Shown here piece after piece: positions 35,568-44,575 of a stretch of DNA of 56,817 nt. Origin of the DNA: an uncultured Bacteroides sp. (lineage in GTDB: Bacteria; Bacteroidota; Bacteroidia; Bacteroidales; UBA932); contig CAMCGB010000012.1 of the NCBI GenBank assembly GCA_945874355.1, forward strand, positions 1 through 56,817. Reading direction: 5' to 3'. Each line of letters starts with the position of its first letter. Position 1 is the stretch's first letter. The translations under genes and the position numbers were made by a program. Under the pieces are notes generated by a model. That model ran no database searches, was not told the origin of the DNA, and saw only the letters and a program-made list of their open reading frames with translations.

Positions 35568-38500
35568 TTAGAAATTGATGTTAACACCGAGTGAGAAAGT
35601 GCGGGCTGAAGGGTATGCACCGTAGTCAACTCCGGTGAATCCGCTCTGGTTGGAAGCCTCAGGAGAGTATCCGAGGTAGTAGCTGTCGAGAATAAGGAGG
35701 TTCTCGATAGAAGCATATACGCGAAGTGACTGGATGAAGTTCTTGAAAGGAACGGTGTATCCGAGGGTCACGTTCTTGATGCGGAAGTAGTCGCTCTTGT
35801 AAACGAAGCGTGAGTCGATGTTGTAAGAGTGGGTGGTCAGAGGGTAAGGATGGACTCCGTCACCGGGCTCCTCCTCGCTCCACCAGGCGTTCAGCCAGTG
35901 GCGCAGAGTGTTCTGCTGGGTACCCATATGGGCACGGTCAACTGCACGACCGAAACCACCCATGATGTAACCGCCGGCCTGGGCAGTGAAGAGGATGGAA
36001 GCGTCGAAGTTCTTGTAGCTGAAGCGGTTGGTCATACCGAATACGAATCTGGGTGCAGGGTCGCCGAGCACGGTCCAGTCGTCGTTGGTAATATTGCCGT
36101 CACCGTTCTGATCTTCATACTTGGGATCTCCGGGAACCACATTCTGTCCATAGTACTTGGGAGTAAGTCCGGTCTCTGCCTTGTATGCATCGATTTCAGC
36201 CTGGCTCATCCACACACCGATGTTCTTGTGGTTGTAGAACTCATACATAGGAGCGCCGATGCGAAGGATCTGGTTCACGTTGTAGGACTGCTTGGTGTAA
36301 ACGAAGTTGCCTTCTGTGGTGTCGTCACCGAGCTGGAGAACCTTGTTCTTGCTGTAAGACATATTGAATGAGGTGCTCCACTCGAAGTCCTTGGTGCTGA
36401 TGTTCTCGGTGTTGAGCTCGAGCTCTATACCATTGTTGAGAACTGATCCGAGGTTATCGTAGATTGAGGTGGTACCGAAGACTGAAGGCACGGGCACGCT
36501 GTAAAGGAGGTCAGTGGTGGTCTTGGTGTACCAGTCGATGGAAGCCTGGATGCGGTTGCCTAAGAAACCGAGGTCGATGGCCACGTCGGTAGAGTGGGTC
36601 TTCTCCCAACCGAGACCGGTGTTACCGAAGGCTCCTGCATAGTAAGCGAGGTTTCCGCCGTAGGTTCCTGCGATAAGTGTTGAGTAGGCTGCCGACTCGG
36701 GGATGCCGTAGTTACCGGTCTGTCCGTAGCTGGCGCGAAGCTTGAAAGTGTTCCACCAGTCGAGGTCAGCATCCTTGAAGAAGCCTTCGTTTGCGATATT
36801 CCAACCACCTGATACTGAAGGGAACCATCCCCACTTGTTCTGTGAGCCGAAACGTGAGTAACCGTCGCGACGCAGCGAAGCGGAAATCATATAGCGGTTG
36901 TCGTAGCTGTAGGATACACGGCCGAACATTGAGAACAGCTTGGTGTTGGTCTTCTCAGTTACATTGGATGCCTTGACGGTAGGTGAAGTGGTGGAGTTGC
37001 TTCCTACGAAGGTTCCTGTAATCACATCGTTAGGCATATTGGTGTACTGCTGGTCTGTTCCGAAACCGATGTTGCCGACTTCTGAAGAAGCACCGAGCAT
37101 CGCAGAAACATTGTGCTTTCCGAAGGTCCTGTCGTAGTTGGCAACAAGCTGGAGCAGAGTGTTGATTCTGTAGTCGGTAGTATGCCTTGCAGTTGACTTG
37201 CTTCCTTCGGGCAGGGTCCAGTTGCCGTTGGTCATGGTGTTGGCCGTGAAGGTGTTGGTATTGCTGTTGGCATAAGTTGCGCTGGCAGAAGCCTCAACCT
37301 GGAAGCCCTCGAAAGGATTGGCACGCAGGAATGAGCTGGCCTGCAGGCGCATAGTGTGATTATGACCGGCGGTCTCCTCATAGTACTTCTTGGGACGCAT
37401 ACCGGTTCCACCCCAAAGATAAGTGGTGTTGGGATAGTACTGGGTGTTGTAACCTACTCCGGGCTCTGATACAGGAGGAGAGGTGAGCACGTGGTGGGCG
37501 CGGGAATCCTTACCGTTACCCTGGCCTGCGCCGGTGTTGATAACGAATGAAGGAGCGAGGTTGAGACCCACCTTGAGCCAGTTGTTGAGCTTGCTCTCGA
37601 TATTGGTGCGCAGGTTCAGTCTCTTGTAGTTTGAAGCAGGAGAAAGACCGTCCTGGTCGAGGTAGCCAAGGGAGAACATATAGTTGGTGGTATCGGTGGC
37701 ACCTGAGATGCTCACGTTGTAGTTCTGCTGGGCTGCAGGAGAGTAAGCATAGCTCTGCCAGTCGAGAAGGCTGAGCTCCTCACCGTTGTCGTAATAGGTG
37801 TGGGAAGCCTGCATCTCGGGGCTGAGGTACTTGAACCAGCGGTCGTCGAAGTTGACTGCATTTCCTCCGGTTCTTTGGGGACCGGTAAGTCCGAGGTTCT
37901 TCATACGGGTGGCGTTGTCGTCAGCGATGCTTCCCTGAGGGTACATGGCAAGGTAGGTGGCGTCCATGCAGCGTACTGCGAACTCCATCCACTCTACTGC
38001 GCTGAACACATCCATCCTCTTCTCAAGGGTAGCGACACCTGCGTTGGCGGTGAAGGTTACCTTGGGAGCGCCCTTCTTACCGGTCTTGGTGGTGACGATT
38101 ACTACACCGTTGGATCCGCGGGAACCGTAGATGGCGGCTGAAGCGGCGTCCTTGAGGACTTCGATGTTTGCGATATCGTTAGGGTTGAGGCCTGTCATTG
38201 AGCTCTGAGGAACTCCGTCGATAACGTAGAGAGGCTCGTTGCCGGCTGAGATGGAAGCGGCACCACGGACACGAATCTGAGGGTCTGCGCCAGGCTCTGC
38301 ACTGATAACCTGGACGCTCACACCTGCGAGCTGTCCCTGAAGAGCCTGCTCTGCGCGGGCAAGGGGACGGTCCTGGATGGCCTTGCTGTCCATAGAAGCG
38401 ACGGCTGAGGTCAGGTCAGTTTTCTTTACGGAACCATAACCGATGACCACTGTCTCTTCAAGCATCTTGGTATCATCTTCGAGGACTACGGTAAGTCCGG

Positions 38501-38777
38501 GAGCGGCAGCAACCGTCTTGGTCACGTATCCGATGCAGGAAACCTCAAGAGTGGCACCATTCTGGGCCTTGATGGTAAAGTTACCGTCGACATCGGTCAT
38601 CACACCGATAACGGTACCTTTTACAATGACTGAAGCGCCGATGATGGGCTCTCCATTAGAATCAACGACCTTACCTGAAGGGTCGCCTTGTGCATAAGCA
38701 ACCGCCCCCAAGAGTAAAGTCACACAAGTCAAAAGCACTGTAAGCGCCTTATGACCGAATCTGTTAAATGAACTCAT
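35568..38777 (-). CDS. SusC/RagA-family TonB-dependent transporter
   Basis: 1069 residues from ATG 38777 (MSSFNRFGHK); the frame is open a further 31 codons upstream but that part spans the promoter and has no signal peptide. Signal peptide ending AVAYAQ, CarboxypepD_reg-like domain (GKVVDSNGEPIIGASVIVKG), TonB box (LEETVVIGYGSVKKTDLTSA), plug motifs (IRVRGAASISAGNEPLYVIDG, VLKDAASAAIYGSRGSNGVV) and a barrel ending SLGVNINF. First gene of a two-gene unit closed by the terminator at 33790-33824. Confidence 0.95.
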   Translation of the reverse strand: MSSFNRFGHKALTVLLTCVTLLLGAVAYAQGDPSGKVVDSNGEPIIGASVIVKGTVIGVMTDVDGNFTIKAQNGATLEVSCIGYVTKTVAAAPGLTVVLEDDTKMLEETVVIGYGSVKKTDLTSAVASMDSKAIQDRPLARAEQALQGQLAGVSVQVISAEPGADPQIRVRGAASISAGNEPLYVIDGVPQSSMTGLNPNDIANIEVLKDAASAAIYGSRGSNGVVIVTTKTGKKGAPKVTFTANAGVATLEKRMDVFSAVEWMEFAVRCMDATYLAMYPQGSIADDNATRMKNLGLTGPQRTGGNAVNFDDRWFKYLSPEMQASHTYYDNGEELSLLDWQSYAYSPAAQQNYNVSISGATDTTNYMFSLGYLDQDGLSPASNYKRLNLRTNIESKLNNWLKVGLNLAPSFVINTGAGQGNGKDSRAHHVLTSPPVSEPGVGYNTQYYPNTTYLWGGTGMRPKKYYEETAGHNHTMRLQASSFLRANPFEGFQVEASASATYANSNTNTFTANTMTNGNWTLPEGSKSTARHTTDYRINTLLQLVANYDRTFGKHNVSAMLGASSEVGNIGFGTDQQYTNMPNDVITGTFVGSNSTTSPTVKASNVTEKTNTKLFSMFGRVSYSYDNRYMISASLRRDGYSRFGSQNKWGWFPSVSGGWNIANEGFFKDADLDWWNTFKLRASYGQTGNYGIPESAAYSTLIAGTYGGNLAYYAGAFGNTGLGWEKTHSTDVAIDLGFLGNRIQASIDWYTKTTTDLLYSVPVPSVFGTTSIYDNLGSVLNNGIELELNTENISTKDFEWSTSFNMSYSKNKVLQLGDDTTEGNFVYTKQSYNVNQILRIGAPMYEFYNHKNIGVWMSQAEIDAYKAETGLTPKYYGQNVVPGDPKYEDQNGDGNITNDDWTVLGDPAPRFVFGMTNRFSYKNFDASILFTAQAGGYIMGGFGRAVDRAHMGTQQNTLRHWLNAWWSEEEPGDGVHPYPLTTHSYNIDSRFVYKSDYFRIKNVTLGYTVPFKNFIQSLRVYASIENLLILDSYYLGYSPEASNQSGFTGVDYGAYPSARTFSLGVNINF

Positions 38778-38839
38778 TGATTGGTGATTATATAGGTTAG
38801 TGAAAAAAAATTTCCACATTAGCGTCATTAAACAAGGGG

Positions 38840-38870
38840 CAAAAATAAGCGAATATTTTTCAAATTGCAA
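38840..38870 (-). promoter_or_regulatory. Promoter of the second SusCD pair
   Basis: Minus-strand TTG (38868-38870), 20 bases, then TATTTTTG (38840-38847), about 63 bases before the susC ATG. It supports the start at 38777 over the upstream in-frame ATG. Confidence 0.72.
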
Positions 38871-38896
38871 CTACTGCAATTCAAAAAAATGACGTT

Positions 38897-40360
38897 TTAA
38901 GCGCGTGAGCGGCCGATTGAGCTCAAAAAAAGCAGAAAGAAACAGATGATGGAATTGACAATCAGAAGCTCAAATCCCATACGGTATCCGCCCAGCCAGC
39001 GCTCGCTGTTGAGCGAAAGCAGCAGGCACAGCAGAGGAGAGACGACGCAGATGACGGGGACCCAGCCTTCGCGCGGACGCAATTTGGTGAACAGCCCAAG
39101 GGCAAAAATGGCAAGCAAGGGCCCGTAGGTGTAACCGGCTATGGTATAGACCGCATCGATGACGCTGCTCCCCTTGAGGGAAGAAAAAAGCAGGATGAAA
39201 ACGCCCAGCACAAGGGCCCAGACGCTGTGCACGATAAGGCGGGTGCGGGCAAGACGCTTCTCGCCCTGACGGCGGTCGGCCTTGAGAAAGTCCACCGTGA
39301 AGCTGGTAGTGAGGGCGGTGAGGGCAGAGCCGCTGCTGCTGAAAGCGGAGGAGACGAGACCCAGGATGAAGGTCACGCCCACCACGGGAGGCATCAGAAG
39401 GGTTCCGTCAGCGGAGCGGCCGCAGGCTATGGTGGGGAAAAGTTCGTCGGGATTGTCGATGACTATGCCTTTGGAAGAGGCGAAAGCGTAGAGCAGCACT
39501 CCCAGGCAGAGGAAGAGGAAATTGACAGGCAGGAAGGCCGAGCCGTAGGAGAGCACATTCTTGCGGGCGTCCTTGAGGCTCTTGCAGGAGAGGTTCTTCT
39601 GCATCATATCCTGGTCCAGACCAGTCATCGCTATGGTCGTGAACATTCCCGCGAAGAACTGCTTGAAGAAGTTGCGCGAGTCGCGGACGTCGTCGAAGAA
39701 GAAAACCCTGCTCATAGGGCTGGAACTGACGGTAGAGCACAGGCCGCGGAAGTCCAGGCCCATAGACGAGCCGACAAAGAATATGCACAGAACCACGGCA
39801 GCTATCATACACAGGGTCTGGAACATATCAGCCCACACAAGAGTCTTCACTCCCCCTCTGAAAGTGTAAAGCCATACCACGAACATAGAGACAAGAACGT
39901 TCAGAGCGAACGGCACCCCCAGAGGGTCGAATACGAGCAGCTGGAGCACTGATGCGGTGAGGAACATCCTGACGCTGCAACCGAGAACCTTGGATAATAT
40001 AAAGAAGAGGGCGGCTGTTTTGTAGGTATAGCCTCCGAACCGCTCCCCGATCCAGGCATACAGGCTGTTGGCATTCATCCTATAGTACAGTGGCAGAAGG
40101 ACATAGGCTATAACGGCATAGCCGGCGATAAAGCCCAGAGCCATCTGAAGGTAGGAGAAGGCGGAGGCGCGGACCATTCCGGGCACAGAGATGAAGGTGA
40201 CTCCGGAGATGGAGGTGCCAACCATAGCGATGGCTACCACAGGCCAGGGGGAGCGGCGTGAACCGCTGAAAAAATCGGCCCCGCTGGACCCCTTTCTGGT
40301 GCTCAGGTAGCTTATGCCAATCAGAATGGCGAAATAGACTGCTATGCTTGCGATGATCAT
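38897..40360 (-). CDS. Sodium:solute symporter (SSS family)
   Basis: 487 residues from ATG 40360 ([21 protein letters not shown]); an upstream in-frame ATG gives a charged lead ([12 protein letters not shown]) not expected for this family. About 13 membrane helices, with the family motif region [25 protein letters not shown] and the sodium-site helix [25 protein letters not shown]. It would import a small solute with sodium; the substrate (sugar, sialic acid, amino acid or other) cannot be read from the sequence. Divergent from sufB with 59 bases between the starts. Confidence 0.88.
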   Translation of the reverse strand: MIIASIAVYFAILIGISYLSTRKGSSGADFFSGSRRSPWPVVAIAMVGTSISGVTFISVPGMVRASAFSYLQMALGFIAGYAVIAYVLLPLYYRMNANSLYAWIGERFGGYTYKTAALFFILSKVLGCSVRMFLTASVLQLLVFDPLGVPFALNVLVSMFVVWLYTFRGGVKTLVWADMFQTLCMIAAVVLCIFFVGSSMGLDFRGLCSTVSSSPMSRVFFFDDVRDSRNFFKQFFAGMFTTIAMTGLDQDMMQKNLSCKSLKDARKNVLSYGSAFLPVNFLFLCLGVLLYAFASSKGIVIDNPDELFPTIACGRSADGTLLMPPVVGVTFILGLVSSAFSSSGSALTALTTSFTVDFLKADRRQGEKRLARTRLIVHSVWALVLGVFILLFSSLKGSSVIDAVYTIAGYTYGPLLAIFALGLFTKLRPREGWVPVICVVSPLLCLLLSLNSERWLGGYRMGFELLIVNSIICFFLLFLSSIGRSRA

Positions 40361-40389
40361 CGGCGGCGCGAAATTACAACAATTTCTTT

Positions 40390-40397
40390 TATATTTG
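40390..40397 (+). promoter_or_regulatory. Candidate -7 box for the suf cluster
   Basis: TATATTTG matches TAnnTTTG and lies 22 bases before the sufB ATG; no TTG is seen at -33. The transcript leader would be very short. Confidence 0.55.
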
Positions 40398-40419
40398 TAT
40401 TTTTTGGAAGATAACAAAA

Positions 40420-41868
40420 ATGAACGATATAATTAACGACATAGCAGGGAAAGAATATCAGGGAGGCTTTGTGACCGAAGTCGCCCAGGATTATGTGCCC
40501 AAGGGGCTGAACGAAGACATAATCCGCCTGATATCCTCCAAGAAGCAGGAACCGGAGTGGCTGCTCAGCTTCAGGCTCGACGCCTTCCGCAAATGGCAGA
40601 AGATGACGCCTCCGAACTGGGCCCATCTGAAGCTCCCCGAGATTGATTATCAGGACATTATTTACTATGCGGCCCCTATCAGGGATGAAGACCGTCCGAG
40701 CGAGATTGACCCCGCTCTTATGGAGACTTTCGATAAGCTGGGCATTCCCCTCCACGAAAGGGAGGCTCTGGCGGGAGTCAAGGGCAAAGCGAATGTGGCG
40801 GTGGATGCCGTCTTCGACTCGGTAAGCGTCAAGACCACCTTCAGCAAGACTCTCTCCGAGAAGGGCATCATCTTCTGCAGTTTTGCCGAAGCGGCGCGCG
40901 AGTACCCCGAGCTGGTAAGAAAGCACCTTGCGAGCGTAGTCCCGGTGGGCGACAACTTCTTTGCCGCACTGAACTCCGCCGTGTTCTCCGACGGTACCTT
41001 CTGCTACATCCCCAAAGGGGTCAAATGTCCTATGGAGCTGTCCAGTTATTTCCGCATAAACGCCTCAGGCACAGGCCAGTTCGAAAGGACTCTAATCGTA
41101 GCGGACGAAGACTCGCAGCTCAGCTATATGGAGGGATGTACGGCGCCTATGAGAGACTCCCACCAGCTGCACGCCGCAGTGGTGGAGATTGTGGTGGAAA
41201 AGGGCGCGGACGTAAAGTACAGCACGGTGCAGAACTGGTATCCGGGCGACGCACAGGGGCGCGGAGGCATACTTAACCTGGTCACCAAGAGAGGTTTGTG
41301 CAAGGGAGAAGGCTCCCACCTGAGCTGGACTCAGGTAGAGACGGGGTCTGCCATAACCTGGAAATATCCCAGCACCATCCTCAAGGGCGACTACTCTTCA
41401 TCGGAGTTCTACAGCGTGGCTATGACCAACAACTACCAGCAGGCCGACACCGGCACCAAGATGATTCACCTCGGACGCGGGACCCGCAGCCGGATAGTGT
41501 CGAAAGGCATCTCGGCAGGCCACAGCGAGAACAGCTACCGGGGACTGGTGAATATGGCTCCGGGGGCCACTGGGGCGCGCAACTATTCACAATGCGACTC
41601 GCTTCTGATAGGCTCGCAGTGCGGCGCCCATACTTTCCCTCTGATACGCAACCGCTGCTCTTCGGCAGTGGTGGAACACGAGGCCACGACATCCAAGATC
41701 AGCGAAGATCAGCTCTTCTACTGCACCCAGAGGGGCATCAGCGAGGAGGACGCGGTAGGACTGATAGTAGGAGGATATGCCAAGGAAGTGCTCTCGAGAC
41801 TGCCTATGGAGTTCGCAGTCGAAGCCCGCAAACTTCTTTCGGTATCACTTGAAGGCTCAATAGGATAG
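40420..41868 (+). CDS. sufB: Fe-S cluster scaffold protein SufB
   Basis: 482 residues, full family length. Recognisable parts: [21 protein letters not shown] at the start region, the beta-helix core with [17 protein letters not shown] and [11 protein letters not shown], and the C-terminal [17 protein letters not shown] and [17 protein letters not shown]. SufB, with SufC and SufD, assembles 4Fe-4S clusters in the cytoplasm. The conserved C-terminal Cys/Glu residues are present. First gene of the plus-strand train. Confidence 0.96.
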   Translation: MNDIINDIAGKEYQGGFVTEVAQDYVPKGLNEDIIRLISSKKQEPEWLLSFRLDAFRKWQKMTPPNWAHLKLPEIDYQDIIYYAAPIRDEDRPSEIDPALMETFDKLGIPLHEREALAGVKGKANVAVDAVFDSVSVKTTFSKTLSEKGIIFCSFAEAAREYPELVRKHLASVVPVGDNFFAALNSAVFSDGTFCYIPKGVKCPMELSSYFRINASGTGQFERTLIVADEDSQLSYMEGCTAPMRDSHQLHAAVVEIVVEKGADVKYSTVQNWYPGDAQGRGGILNLVTKRGLCKGEGSHLSWTQVETGSAITWKYPSTILKGDYSSSEFYSVAMTNNYQQADTGTKMIHLGRGTRSRIVSKGISAGHSENSYRGLVNMAPGATGARNYSQCDSLLIGSQCGAHTFPLIRNRCSSAVVEHEATTSKISEDQLFYCTQRGISEEDAVGLIVGGYAKEVLSRLPMEFAVEARKLLSVSLEGSIG

Positions 41869-41871
41869 CAT

Positions 41872-42465
41872 ATGGACAAGTTTATGATACTGGATCTGGT
41901 CACTTCGATTCTCGGCCTGAGCTGCGTGCTGCTGGCCGCCCGCAAGTCGAAGTACAACTTCTGGATAGGCTATCTGTACAATATAGCCCTGTTCATTATG
42001 TTTTGGAACAGAAGCCTGTACGCCTCTCTGATGCTTCAGCCCCTGTCGCTGTTCATCAATATCATAGGCCATTACCGCTGGACCCATCCCAAGCAGGGAG
42101 AAGAGAGCGCCTCGGACAGCAAGGCCCTGAAAGTGACCTCGCTGAGCTGGCGCGGAAGGGCCTTGTGCATAAGCGCAGTTCTGGTGTTGAGCTTTGTCTG
42201 GGGATGGATTCTAAGGAGCCTCTTCCCCGCCGACCCGCATCCCTTCCTCGACACGGTGGTGACTGTGCTGATTCTGACCGCCCAGCTGCTGAGTTCGATG
42301 AAGAAATGGGACTGCTGGGTGTGCTGGATAATAGTCAATGTGGCTCAGATGGCCCTACATCTGTCTGTAGGTCACGTATTTATGCCCATTGTATGCTCGC
42401 TGTATCTGCTCAACAGCATCTGGGCTCTGGTGAATTGGGAAAAATCAATAAAGAAAGGAGAATAG
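41872..42465 (+). CDS. pnuC: PnuC-like nicotinamide riboside/mononucleotide transporter
   Basis: 197 residues, about six membrane helices. PnuC-family features include AARKSKYNFWIGYLYNIALF near the N-terminus, the YRWTHPKQ segment after the first helices and, towards the end, MKKWDCWVCWIIVNVAQMALH. PnuC imports nicotinamide riboside (or a related vitamin) for NAD synthesis by facilitated diffusion. It is wedged between sufB and sufC with gaps of 3 and 6 bases, so it must be co-expressed with the Suf scaffold. The vitamin specificity cannot be settled here. Confidence 0.8.
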   Translation: MDKFMILDLVTSILGLSCVLLAARKSKYNFWIGYLYNIALFIMFWNRSLYASLMLQPLSLFINIIGHYRWTHPKQGEESASDSKALKVTSLSWRGRALCISAVLVLSFVWGWILRSLFPADPHPFLDTVVTVLILTAQLLSSMKKWDCWVCWIIVNVAQMALHLSVGHVFMPIVCSLYLLNSIWALVNWEKSIKKGE

Positions 42466-42471
42466 AAGACT

Positions 42472-43221
42472 ATGAACGATATACTGCTTGAAATCAAGGA
42501 CCTCCACGCCAGAGTGGAAGGCAAGGAAATACTCAAGGGGGTGAACCTTACTGTAAGAAGGGGCGAAGTACATTCGATAATGGGGCCGAACGGCGCCGGA
42601 AAGAGTACTCTCGGAGCGGTGCTGACAGGACGTCCGGGCTACGAGGTGACAGAGGGAAGCGTTACTTACCAGGGGCAGGACCTGCTTGCCCTCAAGCCCG
42701 AGGAGAGGTCCTGGGCGGGCCTTTTCTTAAGTTTCCAGTACCCTGTGGAGGTGCCCGGAGTGAGCATCACCAATTTTATGAAAGCCGCAGTGAACGCCCA
42801 TCGCAAGGCGGCGGGCAAGAGCGAGCTGAGCGCTGCGGAGTTCCTCAAGCTGCTCAAGGAGAAGATGGCTTTTGTGGGGATGAAGGGCGAGTTCGCCAAA
42901 AGGGAACTGAACGTGGGATTCTCGGGAGGCGAAAAGAAGCGCAACGAGATTTTTCAGATGGCCATGCTCGAGCCGACTCTCAGCATTCTGGACGAGACCG
43001 ACTCGGGACTGGATGTGGATGCGCTGAAGATAGTTGCCCAGGGGGTGAACTCTCTGCGCAACGAGGATAACTCGTATCTGGTCATCACCCACTACAAAAG
43101 GCTGCTGGACTATATTGTGCCCGATGTGGTACACGTGCTCAAGGACGGGCGCATCGTCAGAACCGGCGGACGCGAACTGGTGGACATAATCGAAGAGAAA
43201 GGCTACGCCGGAATTGAATAG
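42472..43221 (+). CDS. sufC: Suf complex ATPase SufC
   Basis: 249 residues. ABC-type ATPase with Walker A GPNGAGKSTLG (about 38-48), Q-loop, signature FSGGEKKRNEI, Walker B LSILDETDSGLDVDAL and the SufC-specific VITHYKRLLDYI switch region. Drives conformational change in SufB-SufD during cluster assembly. The stop is followed at once by the ATGATG of the short sufD. Confidence 0.96.
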   Translation: MNDILLEIKDLHARVEGKEILKGVNLTVRRGEVHSIMGPNGAGKSTLGAVLTGRPGYEVTEGSVTYQGQDLLALKPEERSWAGLFLSFQYPVEVPGVSITNFMKAAVNAHRKAAGKSELSAAEFLKLLKEKMAFVGMKGEFAKRELNVGFSGGEKKRNEIFQMAMLEPTLSILDETDSGLDVDALKIVAQGVNSLRNEDNSYLVITHYKRLLDYIVPDVVHVLKDGRIVRTGGRELVDIIEEKGYAGIE

Positions 43222-43818
43222 ATGATGGACAAGGTATATATAATAGGTAAGGACAGCATCCCGGAGAGGATAAGCCTTAGTGACTCCCAGGAGTTCAGGG
43301 CCTGCTTTGTGGCTCTGGCGGGAGCGGACGCCGGGATGAGCCTGGAGATAGACATCGACGGCCGGGACTGCCTTGTGGACATAGCCGGAGTGTGCCTGTG
43401 CACCGGGGAGCAGAAAGCGTCGGTCAATGTGACCGTGCGGCACAACTGCCCGGGAAGCAGGTCTTATCAGCAGTTCCTCTCGATAGCTTCCGGAGAGTCC
43501 AGGGCATATTTCGACGGCCTTGTGTACGTAGCCCCGGGGGCAGGCGGAACAAAGGCGGAGCAGCAGAGCAGAAGCCTTCTTCTGGACTCGCGCGCCTTTG
43601 TGGAGGCCCGTCCGCAACTGGAGATCTATGCCGACGACGTGGAGTGCTCGCACGGCTGCACGTCCGGATATCTGGACGAGGACGAGCTGTTCTACCTTCG
43701 TTCGAGGGGCATCCCGGAGCAGCAGGCGAAAAAGTTCCAGATGATAGCCTTCCTCTCCCCGGTCCTCGGCAGGCTTGACGAAGAGTTGAAACAGACAATA
43801 TATGATAGCCTACCCTGA
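43222..43818 (+). CDS. sufD: Miniature SufD-like protein
   Basis: 198 residues, less than half the usual 430-450 of SufD. It starts with ATGATG directly after the sufC stop. The N-terminal helical part and most of the beta-helix seen in normal SufD are missing; what remains is the C-terminal portion of the beta-helix and the SufC-binding C-terminus: LEIYADDVECSHGCTSGYLD (with the functional CSHG His), DELFYLRSRGIPEQQA, and the final LSPVLGRLDEEL. The frame is intact and its end overlaps ispE by 17 bases, so it looks like a working short form and not a broken gene. No SufS or SufE gene is in the window. Confidence 0.85.
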   Translation: MMDKVYIIGKDSIPERISLSDSQEFRACFVALAGADAGMSLEIDIDGRDCLVDIAGVCLCTGEQKASVNVTVRHNCPGSRSYQQFLSIASGESRAYFDGLVYVAPGAGGTKAEQQSRSLLLDSRAFVEARPQLEIYADDVECSHGCTSGYLDEDELFYLRSRGIPEQQAKKFQMIAFLSPVLGRLDEELKQTIYDSLP

Positions 43819-44575
43819 AGTCAAAATCAACCTTGGGCTTAGCGTTCTGAGGCGCCGCGAGGACTCCTTCCACGAGCTTCAGACCCTGTTTGTGCCTTGC
43901 AGCGCGTTCCACGATACTCTTCAGATAGAGCCATCAGACTCCCCGCAGACCACTCTGGAGCTTGAAGGGGCATCCTGGAGTCCAAGCGAGGACTTGACTT
44001 TCAAGGCATACCGGCTGCTGAAGGAGGAGTTTGACATTCCTGCGGTCAGAATGAAGCTCTCGAAGGGCAGCCCCGTCGGAGCAGGACTTGGAGGAGGATC
44101 GAGCGATGCGGCCTGCGCGCTGAAGATGCTCTCTGAGATGTTTTCCCTTCCGCTGAGCGATGACGATCTTGCCCAGAGAGCGGCCCGGCTCGGCTCGGAC
44201 TGCGCATTCTTTATCTATAACCGCCCAATGTTTGCCCGTGGCAGAGGCGAGATTCTCTCCCCCTACCCTATCGACTTGAGCGCCTACCGCCTGGAAGTCA
44301 GGATTCCGCGCGGCAGCGCCGTCAGCACCAGGGAGGCATACGCGGGAGTATTCGTAAGGGACAGCCACCCCGAGCTGAAGCTTATGCCCCTGGAACAGGC
44401 CCTGAAGCAGCCTGTCAGCGAATGGAGGGAGTGCCTTGTGAACGATTTTGAGCGCAGCGTATTCCCCCTTCACCCTGAAATTGCGGCCCTGAAGCAGGAG
44501 TTCTACGATTCGGGCGCCGTTTACGCCTCTATGTCCGGCTCGGGCAGCGCCGTATTCGCCCTTTTTGAAAAATAA
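43802..44575 (+). CDS. ispE: 4-diphosphocytidyl-2-C-methyl-D-erythritol kinase
   Basis: 257 residues. GHMP kinase with the ATP loop SPVGAGLGGGSSDAA (about 90-104), N-terminal PEVKINLGL containing the catalytic Lys, the RLGSDCAFFIYNRP Asp region and the C-terminal MSGSGSAVFALF. Phosphorylates CDP-ME in the methylerythritol phosphate route to isoprenoids. Later steps of that route (IspG, IspH) use 4Fe-4S clusters, which gives a functional reason for its place in a Suf transcript. Overlaps sufD by 17 bases and the next gene by one. Confidence 0.94.
   Translation: MIAYPEVKINLGLSVLRRREDSFHELQTLFVPCSAFHDTLQIEPSDSPQTTLELEGASWSPSEDLTFKAYRLLKEEFDIPAVRMKLSKGSPVGAGLGGGSSDAACALKMLSEMFSLPLSDDDLAQRAARLGSDCAFFIYNRPMFARGRGEILSPYPIDLSAYRLEVRIPRGSAVSTREAYAGVFVRDSHPELKLMPLEQALKQPVSEWRECLVNDFERSVFPLHPEIAALKQEFYDSGAVYASMSGSGSAVFALFEK

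Noticed and set aside
38778..38870. Upstream ATG extension of the susC gene
   Set aside because: The extension spans the promoter boxes and would place the signal peptide inside the protein.
42727..43653. Minus-strand frame of 308 codons across sufC/sufD
   Set aside because: Shadow of two well-supported plus-strand genes.
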